From Bettongia penicillata ogilbyi (taxonomy: Eukaryota > Chordata > Mammalia > Diprotodontia > Potoroidae), in NCBI GenBank assembly GCA_023548195.1, contig JAJHZJ010000220.1:1495279-1559278 (forward strand): a DNA stretch of 64,000 nucleotides. Reading direction: 5' to 3'. This document shows positions 1 to 12,434 of the stretch, in pieces. Numbering within the stretch: position 1 is the first letter of the stretch; each line of letters opens with the position of its first letter. The translations under genes were made by a program, and so were the position numbers. The notes beneath the pieces are model-generated. The model saw only the letters and a program-made list of their open reading frames with translations, had not been told where the DNA came from and ran no database searches.

Positions 1-163
1 TTAAAAATGACAATGGTTGAGAGAATCTACTGGATTATATATTGATATACACACATACAGATTGAGGTTTGTCTAAACTTATGAAAAGTTCTAAGGAAAA
101 GAGATTTTTTTCACACAAATTTAATACAAAAAAATTGTGTATTGTATAAAAGACAAATTGAAA

Positions 164-187
164 TAATAATAATAATTATTATTATTA
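164..187. repeat. Perfect AT palindrome, (AAT)n meeting (ATT)n
   Basis: A run of AAT units meets a run of ATT units with its centre between 175 and 176. Twelve base pairs on each side are exactly self-complementary. It could extrude as a small cruciform. No function is implied. Confidence 0.8.
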
Positions 188-384
188 ACTATCCCTATAT
201 GTGTAGCAATCTCTGATAGAATATCATACCATAACCTTGATTGGTTTTGAAAATAACATAAGATGAGGAATAAAGTAACAGATCAACTAGAATACTGAGA
301 GGTAAGGATTTAGTGCATTTCTTCCTAAAAAGAGGGCAGAAGTGTCACCTCAATATTAAAACAGAGCCATCCTAGGTATTTCTG

Positions 385-735
385 CATACAAGTTAGTAAA
401 GATGCAATCACTTCTTCTTAGCCCAGTCTATATTATTCCTTCTCTGCTTGAATCATTAGCTTTTTCTGACTACAAACTTAGAAATTTCCCTTAGGTTCTT
501 TGTCTCTAATAGGCAAGCCTTTAATTCGGCATTCAGGTACCAGTCCTGCATTCTACTTTTTGCACATCTCCATGCCATGCCTATCCTAAGCTCCTATCTT
601 CTAGTCTCCATCTCTGTGTTGTCTTCCTTGGAATGTAATCTCATTGAGGGCAGACACTTTCTTTCTTCCTTTCCTTTGTATCCCCAGCACTTCGTTCAGT
701 GTCTGACATATAATAAATACTTAATAGTATAGAGG
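385..735 (+). mobile_element. LINE-2 3'-end fragment
   Basis: The order of phrases follows the L2 3' end: a pyrimidine-rich stretch, then 'gtaatctcattgagggcag', 'tttgtatccccagcac', and 'tgacatataataaatactta'. L2 elements are ancient and 5'-truncated in mammals. Boundaries are by eye and the copy is heavily diverged. Confidence 0.6.
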
Positions 736-2620
736 GAATTTTGGGTAAGTGTGGGTTAAAATAGATGATTTCTGTTGTCTCTTCAAAATCTGAGATTCTG
801 ATATTATATCCTTTGTGGAAGAAAAGGGAAAGTTTCATAGGGAAAGTGATCCTTAAATTGAGTATTAAAGTATGAGTGGGATCTCAAGAGTTAGACATGG
901 GTCAAGAGAGAAGCAGCGCAGAATGTTCTTCATAAAGGCATTAAGGTAGAAAATCATAGGAAATGTTTTAGAATGGTGATAAATTCGGTTGGGTCTGACT
1001 CTTCTCCTAAAAATTATTTCTAACTTATGACCAAGGACATCCTAATAGCTTGGCTTTAGTTACCATCTTCCCATACACCATCTTATTATCTCAATGATCT
1101 CTCACCTTAATCTTTGCTGAGTTTTTAATGAGATTCCTCACACAATATCTCTTACCTACTAAGTCTTGCTTTCTTTTCTTTTGCCAATTAGCAAGCATTT
1201 CCTCTCTCTTCCTCTCACATTTCTTCTTATGGAGAAAGGGTGAGAGGATAAGGAACAAAAACACACAATAAACATACATTATCAATCAAAACCTCATTTA
1301 CCTTGACCAAAAATGTATACCTCATTCTTCATTGCTTCTCACTCATGATTCTCTTATTTTCCACTCATACTTTCATTCCTTTTATTTTGAATATTCTCTA
1401 AAAGTCTTACAGAATCCTTATTCTTGTGAATCATTAAAGATGCAACCACCTGCACATCATTTTATACCTTTAGAATTTATACCATCTTTAGCCATTAGGA
1501 AATATTTACATATGAAACTACATTACCTTATTCAATCCAGGTTTCAAACAAATGAAATCCACATTTATGTTGGAATACTGGAAATTCTTATCTCCTGTTT
1601 GAATTTACTCCCCTTACATCCACAACATTTTGGTGAAGGAAAAGGAAAAATTTAAATATATAAAAGAATGGCAAAATAAAGTTAGAGACTAAGGAATTAT
1701 ACAAGAACTATAGATTTTGTAAGATTTTGATAACACAAATTTCAATTTGTTTTACTTTAATTGTCTAGGTATATATTTGAAACCTTCACTTGTGCTTGTT
1801 TAGACCTAGGTTATCCTTTTACTAGACCCATGAGGCCTTGTTAGAACCATAATTTTCAAGACTAATTTTGATTGCCATAACTTTTATTACTTGGTTACTA
1901 CTAATTATATAAAGTTGTCCAAAATTCTGAAGACAATATTGTTTTAGAATTCCAAGCATAAACACCTTTACAAATGTGTCCTGAGTATTTGCTTGACACA
2001 AAGCTCCTTTTCATTACGATAACAATTGATCGAGCATAATTTATGAAGCAATATAGAAGAGACATAATTATATGCTTTTGTTTTGTTTTGTTTTTGTTAT
2101 TGGAAGGCCACTTCCAAGAATTGCGTTTAACCACCTTCTTCTATAAAAAAAAAATTTAGAAGAGTTTTAATTAATATTTTTCCTCTATGCACCACTTCTC
2201 AAGGAAAAATTTGCAGAGATGGAAATATTTTAATTTAATTGCCACAGCTTCCTGGAAAAATGAATTAGTCAATCTTTTGCAAGGTGAGGTGGTTTGCAAT
2301 GTCCTTTGAAAAGAATCCAAAATATTTTGCTAATTAACTTTTGGACAATTCTACACAAAGTGCTTTAGGTGTAATTTTCATAGGCAAACCAATGCACATA
2401 AATTCACGGTCAACCTACAGTGATTAAAATGACATGTATCAACAAATTTAAAGTAAATTAAGTCTTACGAAAAATCACTAAAATCAATAAGGTTATTTTA
2501 ACATCTTGCCTGATGATAAAAAACTCATCATTCTGCAAAATACCATCATTTCTGGAATTTTAAAGTCCTTTATTTAAGGAGGTAACTCAGATCAGACATC
2601 TCTTCATTTTTCAACTGACT
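736..2620. other. Intergenic DNA, nothing recognised
   Basis: AT-rich sequence with short chance ORFs only. I see no splice-flanked exon, RNA gene or clear repeat. Confidence 0.5.
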
Positions 2621-2624
2621 GTAC

Positions 2625-2790
2625 TCTGACTTCTCTCTTGATTCTCCACCATACCCTTTCTTATCTTCTCTCTTTTCTTCCTCCTACTTTTCAGTTTCTT
2701 TATATGTATTGTCTTTTCCCATTTGATTGTAAGCTCTTTGTACTCAAAGGCTTATTTCTAGTGCCTACATATGGTTCTCTTTCCTTCTAT
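2625..2790 (+). mobile_element. Possible LINE-2 3'-end fragment
   Basis: A pyrimidine-rich run is followed by 'gattgtaagctctttgta', which resembles the L2 phrase 'tgtaagctccttgagggcag'. The match is short, so an unrelated pyrimidine-rich sequence is possible. Confidence 0.3.
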
Positions 2791-3877
2791 AGAGATGCTG
2801 CTGGTATATCCCCCCAACTCACATTAAATCCTCCACTGCAAGGCAATAGGCAGCAGATATTGATTGTGCCAGTCACAATGGGGATAGGATGGGCTGAAGT
2901 GGTACAATCTGTCTTCTGCCTCATTTTGACTTTAGGTAAGGTTAAGAATATAGAGTGTCTGAATAGCCTCTGGAAAATATGGTAGCAACTTATTTAATCC
3001 AAGAATGGAAATAGGAAGAAGCAAGGAAGGAAATTCACTCTAGTGAATTTCCAGAGAAGGAAAGTGGAGAATAACAGATTTGTAATTCAAATGCATGAAA
3101 ATGGAAATCAATACACAAAGGGGATTGATGTTAAAAGAATACATGATCTCTATACACACATGCAAGAAAGATGAACGGAAACAACTAAAGAACTTTCCAG
3201 TAGAACTTGGACAAAAATGGTATGATAAAGGAAATAACATAGAAAAACTGTTCAGATCTTCTTTTTTCAAGAAAGGAAAAAAAAGTGAAAATTCAAAGTA
3301 TTTATAGGCTATCTCTGGGGCAGTAGGTAGAGTATTGGAGAGGAGAACCTTTAAAAAACATAGACATGTGGTGGTGATATTTAAAAATTCCAATGAGGAA
3401 TAAAAATTCTGTGAGTACCCATGTGGAAAAATCTTCAACAATAACGAAAAGGAAATTTGAATAGGATTATACTATTCTACATCCCATAGAAACCAGAGGA
3501 GAAAACAGTACAATATATTGTGAAAAGTGAAGGATCTCCAGATGAAGCCTATAATGACATAGTTTGCTCAAATCATTCATGAAAATGAGAAATGAAGAGA
3601 AGCACTTCGGCCATTCCAAGGGGAAGGGGGAGTACAAGGAGGATGTTTGGCTTTCAGAAGCTTCAAGGTGAAACATGAATCAAATAAAAATACACTGCCA
3701 AGGAAAAAACATCATGAAAAAGTACTCCTTTTCTAGATTGTTTAAAGAGAAAGATAAAGATATAACTAAGAGGTTAAATAGAATCATCAATATTTTTTAA
3801 ATACACAAGGTGATAAAAAGGAAAGCTGAATTGAAAGCATTAGGACAAACTAAACAGAAGAGCAAAATTGAAGCATG
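2791..3877. other. Intergenic DNA, no confident feature
   Basis: Overlapping short ORFs lie on both strands at 3040-3441. Around 3407-3445 a plus-strand frame gives a C-x(3)-C-G-K-I-F-like string reminiscent of a C2H2 zinc finger, but no following histidine pair or linker is visible. I do not call a gene here. Confidence 0.4.
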
Positions 3878-4394
3878 TAAAGGTAATTTAAAATGGGGAG
3901 ATCTTTCATATTCATCAATAGGTCCATGTGGCTTGATTGTGCCACATGGAATTCTGAATCCCATGGAGCCTATGGTAGGAGGAGTTTGCCCAATGGGTGG
4001 AATAGGAAGGGTAGAACAGTAAGAGGCACAGTGAGGGCAGAGGTGAGAGGAAGTTAGTCATGGAAGCAATCAGAGGTAGAAAGGATGCAGGCAAACAGGC
4101 AGTCAGCTAGTGTGAGTGCTTCTGGGATTGTTTGTGATTGTGTTTAACGCAGCCTGCTTGCAATTTGTTTAATAGAGTTGTGGGAAGCCTAGCTGGGGGA
4201 AGGCTTGGGGATTGTGTTTTTCTCTGCATTTTTATTGTATATAAATTTTTGTTACTGTGATGGATTTGGCTTTCTTGTGTCTGAATAAATATTTTTCTTC
4301 TGCCTTCCATGTGGAGAGTCTGTGGTATTTTGCGATTCAGAATTGCATCTGGATATTCATGGCCATTGAAGACATTGTGACTATCACATTGGCA
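3878..4394 (+). mobile_element. Candidate solo LTR
   Basis: The stretch begins with TG and ends near CA. It holds a TATA-like 'tatataaat' at about 4238 and, some 45 bases on, 'gaataaatat' at about 4281, a promoter and poly(A) signal spacing typical of LTRs. A 5-bp flank pair (aagca/aagct) matches at four of five positions. I recognise no named family, and the ends are uncertain. Confidence 0.3.
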
Positions 4395-5120
4395 TTACAA
4401 AGCTTGACAAAGTATGCCCCACAATTCATTAAAGGTAAACCAATGCACTTCTTTGGACATATTTGTAGATCATAAGAATGTATGTAGGGAAGGATGATAG
4501 AGATAACAGAGGACAATGTATCATGTAGCCTTATTCAGTCCATTACTAAACAATGAATGGAAGATGGCCAGTAAAGCTAAGATTGTGGAGTTAAAAATAA
4601 TGTCTCAAACCAATTCAGGAGAGGCAAGGCCAACAAATGATCAGAGTGAGACATTTTTTCAGCCTAAGAAAACTTAGGATGTCACATAAAGGTCTGTGAC
4701 ACCAGGGTAGTGGTCAGCATCGAGCACATGTGACAGCATCACCAGCAGTGGACCTTGGAGGCAACAAAGGCAACAGCTTCAGGAACTCTTAACCTAGGGA
4801 TGGTAAGGGGAATGGACAACTTATCAGAAACAGATTAGAGGGGAACTGTTTGCGGCACTGGGTACTATTTTTTGTGGAGCTGGTACCATTTTATAACTCC
4901 ATTACCCATTTGCAGAAAATCTTGAATAGACTTTTTCTTTGACAACTCTGTTCTGCCCCTGGTGAAAGGTAAGGTATTCAACTCCTTCAATGAGGAGGAA
5001 ATCTTTTTGAGGACTGGGGTTATGCATGTCTGAGGGACAGGATGTGTAAATGGCCAAAAATTGAATGTGAAATATCATAGATGAGGAAGACTAAGAAGAC
5101 TCCTTCGATTAAACTTCAGA
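4395..5120. other. Intergenic DNA, nothing recognised
   Basis: Mixed-composition sequence with no coding, RNA or repeat signature that I can support. Confidence 0.4.
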
Positions 5121-5124
5121 ATGT

Positions 5125-5765
5125 TAGGAACCAAGTATTGTGCCACATGTTGGGAAAGAGTAGATAAATTCTCTCCTCTTTTGGAGCACACAGTGTACTA
5201 AAAAAGATATGGCATACATGACTAAAGGAAAAACAGAAATTGTCAGAATGTAGCAGATCAGTAGCAATAAAAAAATGTTCTTCATAGTGTTAAACTGAAA
5301 GTCATAAAAATCTCTCATATTAACTATAATATTTCCATTTGCAAACTCTTCCAAAAACATTAAAATATTTATTTCTCTGTTGCCAACACTTGTTACTGTT
5401 TCTGAAAAAGCTTTGTATTATGTTATATTTCTTAATTAGCTTTTTGTGAAGTGGTTTTCCCTTTTTTATCTTTTATCTTTATTGAAGTGTTAAGTATTCA
5501 TTATTCAGATGATTGCTATTCTTTTTAAGACTATTAATGCTACCATAAGAGTAATTCACAAAACAAATATCTATTGAGCATCATTTGTGTATAGGACAAC
5601 ACATTGATTCCTGTGGAGGAGACCTCAGAGCAAAAATCTGACCCCAAGGAATTTGTAATTTAGATGAGGAGTTAAATCATAAAAAGTACAACAAAATCCA
5701 AATCAAATCATAATTACAATGGAAAATAGGGATACAGACATTTGCAATGGAGAGAAATGTCATTG
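5125..5765 (+). mobile_element. CR1/L3-like 3' fragments
   Basis: Two pieces (about 5125-5240 and 5560-5765) follow the pattern of the old CR1/L3 3' region: 'tattgagca...', a passage on the size of a stock sequence, then 'aatttgtaatttagatgagg'. This family is widespread in marsupials and other amniotes. The assignment is from remembered phrase order, with high divergence. Confidence 0.4.
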
Positions 5766-8080
5766 CTATTTTGGTAACCATATCTGAATTTAGAGTTTAC
5801 AATTTGTTAGAGTCAGTGGTGCAGAGTGATTGCCTTTGTAGTTATGAAACTGTCTAGTATTGAAGCAGTGCCTCAGTAATACATACAAGAAGTGTAAATC
5901 GGAGGTACAAGCTGTGGGAACTTTGACAAATCACTTAACCCTTAAGTGTCCCAATCAATTTACTATAGTTTAAAATTTCTGATGAGTTTTAGACCTACAA
6001 TGGTAGGGGGAGTTCAGTCAATATTTTTAGGATTTTTTTTTTGTTTTATTTTTTATAAGCACAATCACATCTGAAATACAAGAGAAACAAAGAAGTAAGC
6101 AAAAACCCAGAACAAAATAAAATCCACTCATCCATCTAAATCTGCACTAATCCTAGCAGAGCATACATTGGAGAAGATATTATGTTAATGTTACTGATGC
6201 TGCCTATCGTAAAAACACTTTTGGAGTCTTATTCCGAGAATGGCCTTCAGAGACTACAATACAGTCTTTTGGATTGTAACCACTGACAATTTTCAGAACT
6301 AGTCCAAAGACACTCAGAGCCAAATGAGCTAAGTGAATTGGGTTTGGCAATATGGCTTTTGGATGATGTTACACCCACACACACACACACATATGTGTTT
6401 ACATGCATATGTACATGTGCACCTACATCCATGCACATGCACACATGTATCATGAACATACATATATAAACATGTACCTATACATATATAATACACATGT
6501 AATGTTTTTTAGTGTTAGCATAGTAGAGTGGATAGAGATCCTGCCTTGAAGCCAAGAGGAATTGGAAAAACCTTTTAACTTCTCAGTAATCTAAACAAAT
6601 CCCTGACACTACAAATTGAAGAAACGGGGCTGACTTGTATTGATACAGTTTCCACACAATGTAAGTTCCCTATCCCAGTGAAGTCACAGATTTCATCTTT
6701 ATGCCCTTAATATTGTTTTTAGTCAAAAGGAAGCTTTACTACAAACCAAATGATCTAATTTCCTTGTGTATGACTGATTAAAGTGACTCTGAAAATTGAG
6801 TCTGTATACAAAAATACATATATACACTTATATGCATATGCATATTTGCATATGCCTTTATATATACATATACATACATATATATCCATATATATAATAT
6901 GTAACACATATAACATGTATTCGTATGTTTATATTTGCTTATAACTTCCCATGAATTGAGAATTATAATTGACAGTAGAACTTTGCTTTTGCTGGACCCC
7001 TAGCTTTCCAGAATACTTTCCCTACTGTAGAAAGGAGGATGAGGTTTCATTTGCTGCTTTACAGAGACAAGAAAGGGAAAGAGGAATCAGTAATAAAAGA
7101 AGTAGCATCAGAAGTAATAGAAACAAAGCTCACTATGTCCAACTGTCAGTGATTCTGCTTGCCCCAAATAAAAGTTGAATAAGTCAACAAATAAATATTT
7201 AGAATACAATTCAAAGAAGGGCTTGATTACTCTCTTCTTCTCCCACCCATTACCTCCCATTTTCTTTTATCAGGATACATTTTATAAATTAATTTGAGAA
7301 GAGAAAGGCATGCATAGGGATTGGAGGCTCCTGAAGATTAAAAATCCCTAGTGTGATTTAAAACTGCACTGTAGATTCCAGTATTGGTTTAAGCACTAGA
7401 CATAGATCTCTGATTTTGAAATTCCCATGGCTCAGACTGAAGTCAGACTCAGTCCTAAGAAGCTCAGTGTTTGAAGAAATTCATTTAAATTCAGCTTGCA
7501 GCTTTTCTATTTTCTTTAAAACCTCTCATTTCTCTGGGTCACAAGGAACTTCCCACAGCTCCGTAAGGATTTCAAAAATAGGCAATACACTTAGCTTTCT
7601 TGTGATAAATCTTTCTTTTGGAAAAAAAATAAATTTGAAACTGGAAGTATGTGCAGGCACCTTAAATCCACCTACAGTCAGGATTCAAGTAGCTATTAGA
7701 ATAATATTTCATGTTGATATTCCTTTTCATAGTTGAAGTTTGTAAGCTGAGAGTTTTATGGAAAACAATACAAGAAATTTAGCTATCTGTAAAATAAATA
7801 TCAGTTCAGTGAACCTTATTTTTCCAGAACTGTCATTATGAAATCATAAATTCATTCCATTGAGGGAGAAAGGACATAGTTCAATGCATTGGAGTAGAAA
7901 ACTTTACATTGTAAGAGTAAGTTAGCCCTTTGTCAGGATGAGCACGATAGTGAACAATCAACTAAAATCACTGGGTTTTATTGTCCTGATAAGGCAGTTT
8001 CCTTTCCCCTTGCATTGCTTTATTGACTTTCAGCTTTGATTCAATTAATTTTCTTTAAATTCAGCAATTTCCTCGTTAAA
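5766..8080. other. Intergenic DNA with microsatellite patches and a SINE scrap
   Basis: It contains (CA)n/(CATA)n-rich stretches at about 6371-6495 and 6815-6925. A possible SINE head lies at about 6515-6600 ('gcatagtagagtggatagag'). The rest is unremarkable AT-rich DNA with no recognised gene. Confidence 0.4.
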
Positions 8081-8084
8081 TAAT

Positions 8085-8460
8085 TGCCTGTTCTGTGTGA
8101 GGCACTGTATTTGGCACTGGACATGAAAATTCAAGAGTGAAAAAGTCTATACCCTCAAAAAGTTCACCTTCTGTTGTAGGGAAAGAGCAGGCAAATGAAT
8201 CAGTAAGATGAAATGTTTACCAATTAAAAACAAAATAATTTTGAGAAAAGTGAATGCTGGAAATATGAGGAAAGGCCTGTAATAGACAGTGGTACATGAG
8301 TGGAGACTTGAATGTGGTTAGGGATTCCAAGAAGAAGAGACAGAAGTGAGAAGCAAGAGAATTCTGAATATAGAAGTGAGAAACAGAATTGAAAATAAAA
8401 GGAAAGTCTGGTTTGACACAAATTTGTGAATAAGAATAACATGTCAAAATATTAAGGTCA
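8085..8460 (+). mobile_element. CR1/L3-like 3' fragment
   Basis: Successive phrases 'gaggcactgtatttggcact', 'taccctcaaaaagttcacc' and 'gattccaagaagaagagac' parallel the conserved 3' region of CR1/L3-type LINEs in mammals, in the right order. The copy is old. Both ends are approximate. Confidence 0.5.
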
Positions 8461-8509
8461 AATTGTGCAATATTTTAAATGCCAAACAGAGGGAGTTGTA
8501 TTTTTGCAT

Positions 8510-8850
8510 CTCTATGCCTTTCAAATAGCTTTTTCCTATGACTAGTATGCTCTCCCTCCTTACACCTAATTTATAATCCTTGACTTCCTTCATGACTGAA
8601 CTCAAATGCTACTTTTCAAAAGAAGGTTTTTCAAGTTTACTCAGCTGCTACTGCCTTATCCTCTAAGGATAACTTCCATCTCCTCTATATGTATTTTACA
8701 TGTGCCTATTTATAAGCATTTTTTCTTCTTTAGAACGTAGGGTCTGCGAAGCTATGATTCGCATTTTCTTTTTTTGTTTTTGTTTCTACAGCATTTAACA
8801 TAGTGCAAAACACAGAATAAGTGCTTGATATAAATCATTGTTTATATATT
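8510..8850 (+). mobile_element. LINE-2 3'-end fragment
   Basis: It runs 'cttcatgactgaactcaaat', 'gctacttttcaaaagaaggt', a central region, then 'gcatttaacatagtgcaaaa' and 'agaataagtgcttgatata'. This is the order seen at the 3' end of L2. Confidence 0.6.
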
Positions 8851-9254
8851 AATTGACTGAAAGTTTTAATATTAAGTGACTATATTCATCATAACATTTA
8901 AATGAAGAAACATATGATAGTCATTCTTTTCAAACTAAGAATAAACAAACATTTTCTCATATATGGAAAAGTCAAATATAGGACAGATAATTTAAAATAA
9001 ATTGAGAGTGTATAGTAAAAAATCAATCAGTTGGACATCTGTTGTCATCACATTTGAGGGAAACGTCAATGGAATGTTCATATTTAAATATTTCAACATC
9101 TTATAACCTAAATTTATTTTGTACCCTAAATTTATTTCATGTAATATCCATTCAGTGTGTCCAAGAATGGACAACTTATATAGCTACGTAAGCTATATCT
9201 ATATCTATATATTTCTTTCTCTTTGTTTATTGAGAGGAACATTTATTTTATTGC

Positions 9255-9480
9255 AGTTAGGAATGAGGGAAGGGGGGACAAGTTGTGGAAGGAAGCAAAG
9301 AAAGAAGAAAGAAAAAGAGGAAGGAAAGAAAAGAAGAATGAAGACACGTAGTGAGGAGAAAAATGAACAAAGGATGGAAGAAAGGGAGGAAGGAAAGGTA
9401 GGAAGAAGTGATGGAGAAAGGAAGAAAGGAGGGAGAAAGAAGGAAAACAACAAGAAGAAACAGGAAAAATTGAGAAACAC
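9255..9480 (+). repeat. Homopurine GA-rich tract
   Basis: About 220 bases are almost entirely A and G (GGAA, GAAA and AGAAG words), interrupted by only a few pyrimidines. Every frame on both strands gives low-complexity Lys/Glu/Arg or Phe/Ser/Pro ORFs. Mirror-symmetric purine tracts of this kind can form triplex DNA. I see no gene. Confidence 0.85.
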
Positions 9481-9549
9481 ATAGGGGATAGAGGAGCATG
9501 CAGTAGCCACAGTGGCAACAGGGGTGGCAGTGTCATCTATTTCTCAAAC

Positions 9550-11765
9550 TTTAGACCCACAGAATGTTGTATAAGAAGGGGCTGACAATGTACTCTCCAC
9601 CCTCACTAAAAGTAGAGAGATACCCTCTCAAAGAAGTAAAGTGTCAAGTAATTGGCAGAAAAATGAACAAAAACAGTGAAAAAATAGTCATACTGTAGAA
9701 TCTTACATTGGTCATAGAGAAGATCAAAATGTACAATCAGAAAGAGACAACTAAGTCAATGATGTTACAGCCAAAGCTTCCAAGAAAAATATGAATTGAT
9801 CTCATGTCATAGAGAAGTTCAGAAAGAATTTTGAAAATTAAGTAAGAGAAGTAGAGGAAAAATTGAGAAGAGCAATGAGAGTGATGCAAGAAAATCATAA
9901 AAAGTGAGTCAGTATCTTGCTAAAGGAGACTCCAAAAATACTGGAGAAAATATGACCTTAAAATAGACTAACCCAGAAAATCATGAAAAACAAGCCAACT
10001 ATTTGTTAAAGGGGAGCCAAAAATGGTGAAGAAAATAACACCGAAAGTAGACTAACAGAAATGATAAAAGAGATCAAAAAGCAAATGAGCAGAAAAATGC
10101 CTTAGAAATAAGAATTGGCCAAATGGAAGTGGAGGTTCAAAGGTCACTAAAGAAAATTATTACTTAAAAATCTGAATAGAGTACATGGAAGCTAATGACT
10201 TTATTAGAAATCAAGAAATTATAAGACAGAACCAAAAGAATAAAAAAAAGAAGACAATGTGAAATACTTCACTGGAAAAACAGCTGAAAAATACATCCAG
10301 GAGAGATGATTTTAAAATTGTTGGACTACCTGAAAGCCATAGTCAAAAATAGAGCCCAGACATCATATTACAAGAAATTATCAAGGCAAACTCCTGATAT
10401 TCTAGAACAAGAGGGTGAAATAGACATTGAAAAAGTCCACCGATCATCTCCCGAAAGAGATCAGCAAAGGAAAATTCCTGGGAATATGATAGTCAAATTC
10501 CATAACTTCCAGGTAAAGAAGAAAATATTTCAGGTAGCCAGGAAGAAACGATTCAAGTACTAAGAAAACACTATCAGAATAACAAAATATCTAGCACATT
10601 CCACATGAATGGAACAGAGCACTCGTAATATGATATTCCAGAGGTCAAAGGATCTAGAATTAAAACCCGGAATAGACTACCCAGCAAAACTGAGTATAAT
10701 CCTTCAAAGGAAAAATGATCATTCAAGAAACAGAGGACTTTCAAGCATTTTTGATGAAAAGACCAGAAATGAATAGAAAATTTGACTTTTGAACATAAGA
10801 ATCAAGAGAAACATGAAAACGTAACCAGGAAGACAAATCCTAATGGACTTCTTAAAGTTCAACTGTTTACATTCCTACATGGAAAGATAATATTTGTAAC
10901 TCCTGAGATTTTTCTCAGTATTAGGGTAGTTGAAGAGATTTTATATAGACAGACAGAGAACACGGGGTGAGATGAATATGAAGGGATGATACCTAAAAAA
11001 AGTAAAATTCAAGTCTGAAATGGGAATATATTGGGAGAAAGAGAAAGGGGAAAACAGAATGGAGATAAATCGGCTCACACGTAAAAGAGGCAAGAAAAAG
11101 CTTTTTCAGTGGAGGGGAAGAGGAGAGTAGTGAGAGGGAAAGTGCGAATCTTACATCAGATTTGGCTTAAGTAAGGAATAACATGCATATTTAATTTGGT
11201 ATGAAATTCTATCTTACCCTATAGAAAAGTAGAGGGAAAGGAGTTAAGTGGGGATGATAGAAGGGAGGGCATATGGCAGGTGGGTTAAATAGAAGTACAT
11301 AAGTTTGATGGGGAACAGGATCAAAAAAGAAAATAGAATAAATGGGAGTCAGGATGAGATGAAGGGAAGTATAGTCTTTCACTACATGATAGTAATGGAA
11401 GTGTTTTCATAACTACACATGCATAACCTTTAAGAAATTGCAACGGGGATGGGTGTGGAAGGAGAAAAGGAGAGAAGTTAGAACACAAAGTTATAAAAAT
11501 CAATGTTAAAAACTGTTCTTACATTCAACTATGAAATAAGATATAAAGTGAATGTGGTATAGAATTCTTTCTTGCCCTACAAGAAGATAGACGTGAAGGG
11601 AATATGAGAAGGAAGAGAAGTGACAGGAAAGAGGGCAGATTGCACACTCTCCTGAGATGGGCAGAAGGGAGTGATGGGGAGAAAATTTGCAACTCAAAGG
11701 CTTGTGGAATGTAAAAAAACAAAAATTAGTTGATTAAGTTTTAAAAAGAAAAAAGAAAAGAAAAT
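9550..11765 (+). mobile_element. Decayed HAL1 (half-LINE-1) element
   Basis: A degraded ORF1 (about 9690-10790) runs directly into a purine-rich 3' region (about 10800-11740) and an A-rich tail (about 11740-11765), with no ORF2 between. The 3' region matches the complement of the 3' region of the HAL1 copy at 14431-15478, for example 'gagggcagatt' and 'ggggagaaaatttg'. HAL1 elements are L1 derivatives that keep only ORF1 and are moved by L1 enzymes. The 5' end may lie inside or beyond the homopurine tract. Confidence 0.65.
9690..10790 (+). pseudogene. HAL1 ORF1p relic (RNA-binding coiled-coil protein)
   Basis: This encodes the L1-type ORF1 protein, which trimerises through a coiled coil and coats element RNA. 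The order is preserved: an N-terminal segment giving VREVEEKLRR and LLKETPK (about 9840-9935), coiled-coil repeats (9940-10200), then the RRM region with the motifs IEKVHRSSPERD and PGNMIVKFHN (10306-10563). The C-terminal domain follows, ending near RPEMNRKFDF at about 10790. Multiple stops and frameshifts make it non-functional. The coiled-coil section carries an imperfect duplication of about 85 bases (9904-9990 against 9991-10080). Confidence 0.7.
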
Positions 11766-11769
11766 ATTC

Positions 11770-12355
11770 AAGATTTAAAGACATGAGGCATATGTGGAAT
11801 CTACAAAATATTAGAATGGAGGAAATGGAAGCTAATGAATCTATAAGAAATCAAGAACGTATAAAAGAGAACCAAAAGAATGAAAAAAATATAGAAGACA
11901 ACATGAAATATCTCATTGGAAAAACCACTGAACTGGAAAATAGATCTAAGAGACACAATTGAAAAATTATTGAACTATCTGAAATTATGAAAAAAAAAAA
12001 CTACCCTGATATTCTAGAATCAGAGGATAAAATAGAAAATTGAAAGAATTACCAATCACTTCTCGAAAGAAATGCCAAAAGTAAACTCCTAGGAATATTG
12101 TAGATAAATTCCAGAGCTGTCAGGACAAGGAGAAAATATGGTAACCCATAAGAAATAATTTGAGTATTGTAGAAACACAATGAAAATAACACAAGATCTA
12201 GCAGCTTCTTTATTAAGGGATGAGAGGACTTGGAATATGATATTAACAGAGGTCAAATGAACTAGGATTAAAATCATGAGTCAGCAACCAAGTAAAACTT
12301 AGCATAATACTTCAGGGGAGGAAAGAATGAACATTCAATGAAATAAAGGAGGTGT
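11770..12355 (+). pseudogene. Second L1/HAL1 ORF1 fragment
   Basis: A plus-strand relic resumes in the coiled coil (MEANESIRNQERIKENQKNE at about 11828) and continues through the RRM start (TTELENRSKRHN at about 11923) to the C-terminal region (about 12200-12350). It lies just after the A-rich tail of the preceding HAL1. It could be the downstream half of an older element interrupted by that HAL1, or an independent insertion. Stops are frequent. Confidence 0.6.
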
Positions 12356-12398
12356 TCTTTTTTTCTAATTATTTTGTTTTTTATAAGTTTTCTACAGC

Positions 12399-12401
<3 letters not shown>

Positions 12402-12432
<31 letters not shown>
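12402..12432. repeat. (TA)n microsatellite
   Basis: About 15 uninterrupted TA units inside the L1 3' UTR. Confidence 0.95.

Positions 12433-12434
<2 letters not shown>

Noticed and set aside
3400..3460. Zinc-finger-like C-x(3)-CGKIF string
   Set aside because: No histidine pair, no TGEKP-type linker and no neighbouring finger in frame, so a C2H2 pseudogene cannot be supported.
9119..9536. ORFs up to 121 codons rich in Lys/Glu or Phe/Ser/Pro
   Set aside because: By-products of the homopurine tract. Low-complexity translation on both strands.
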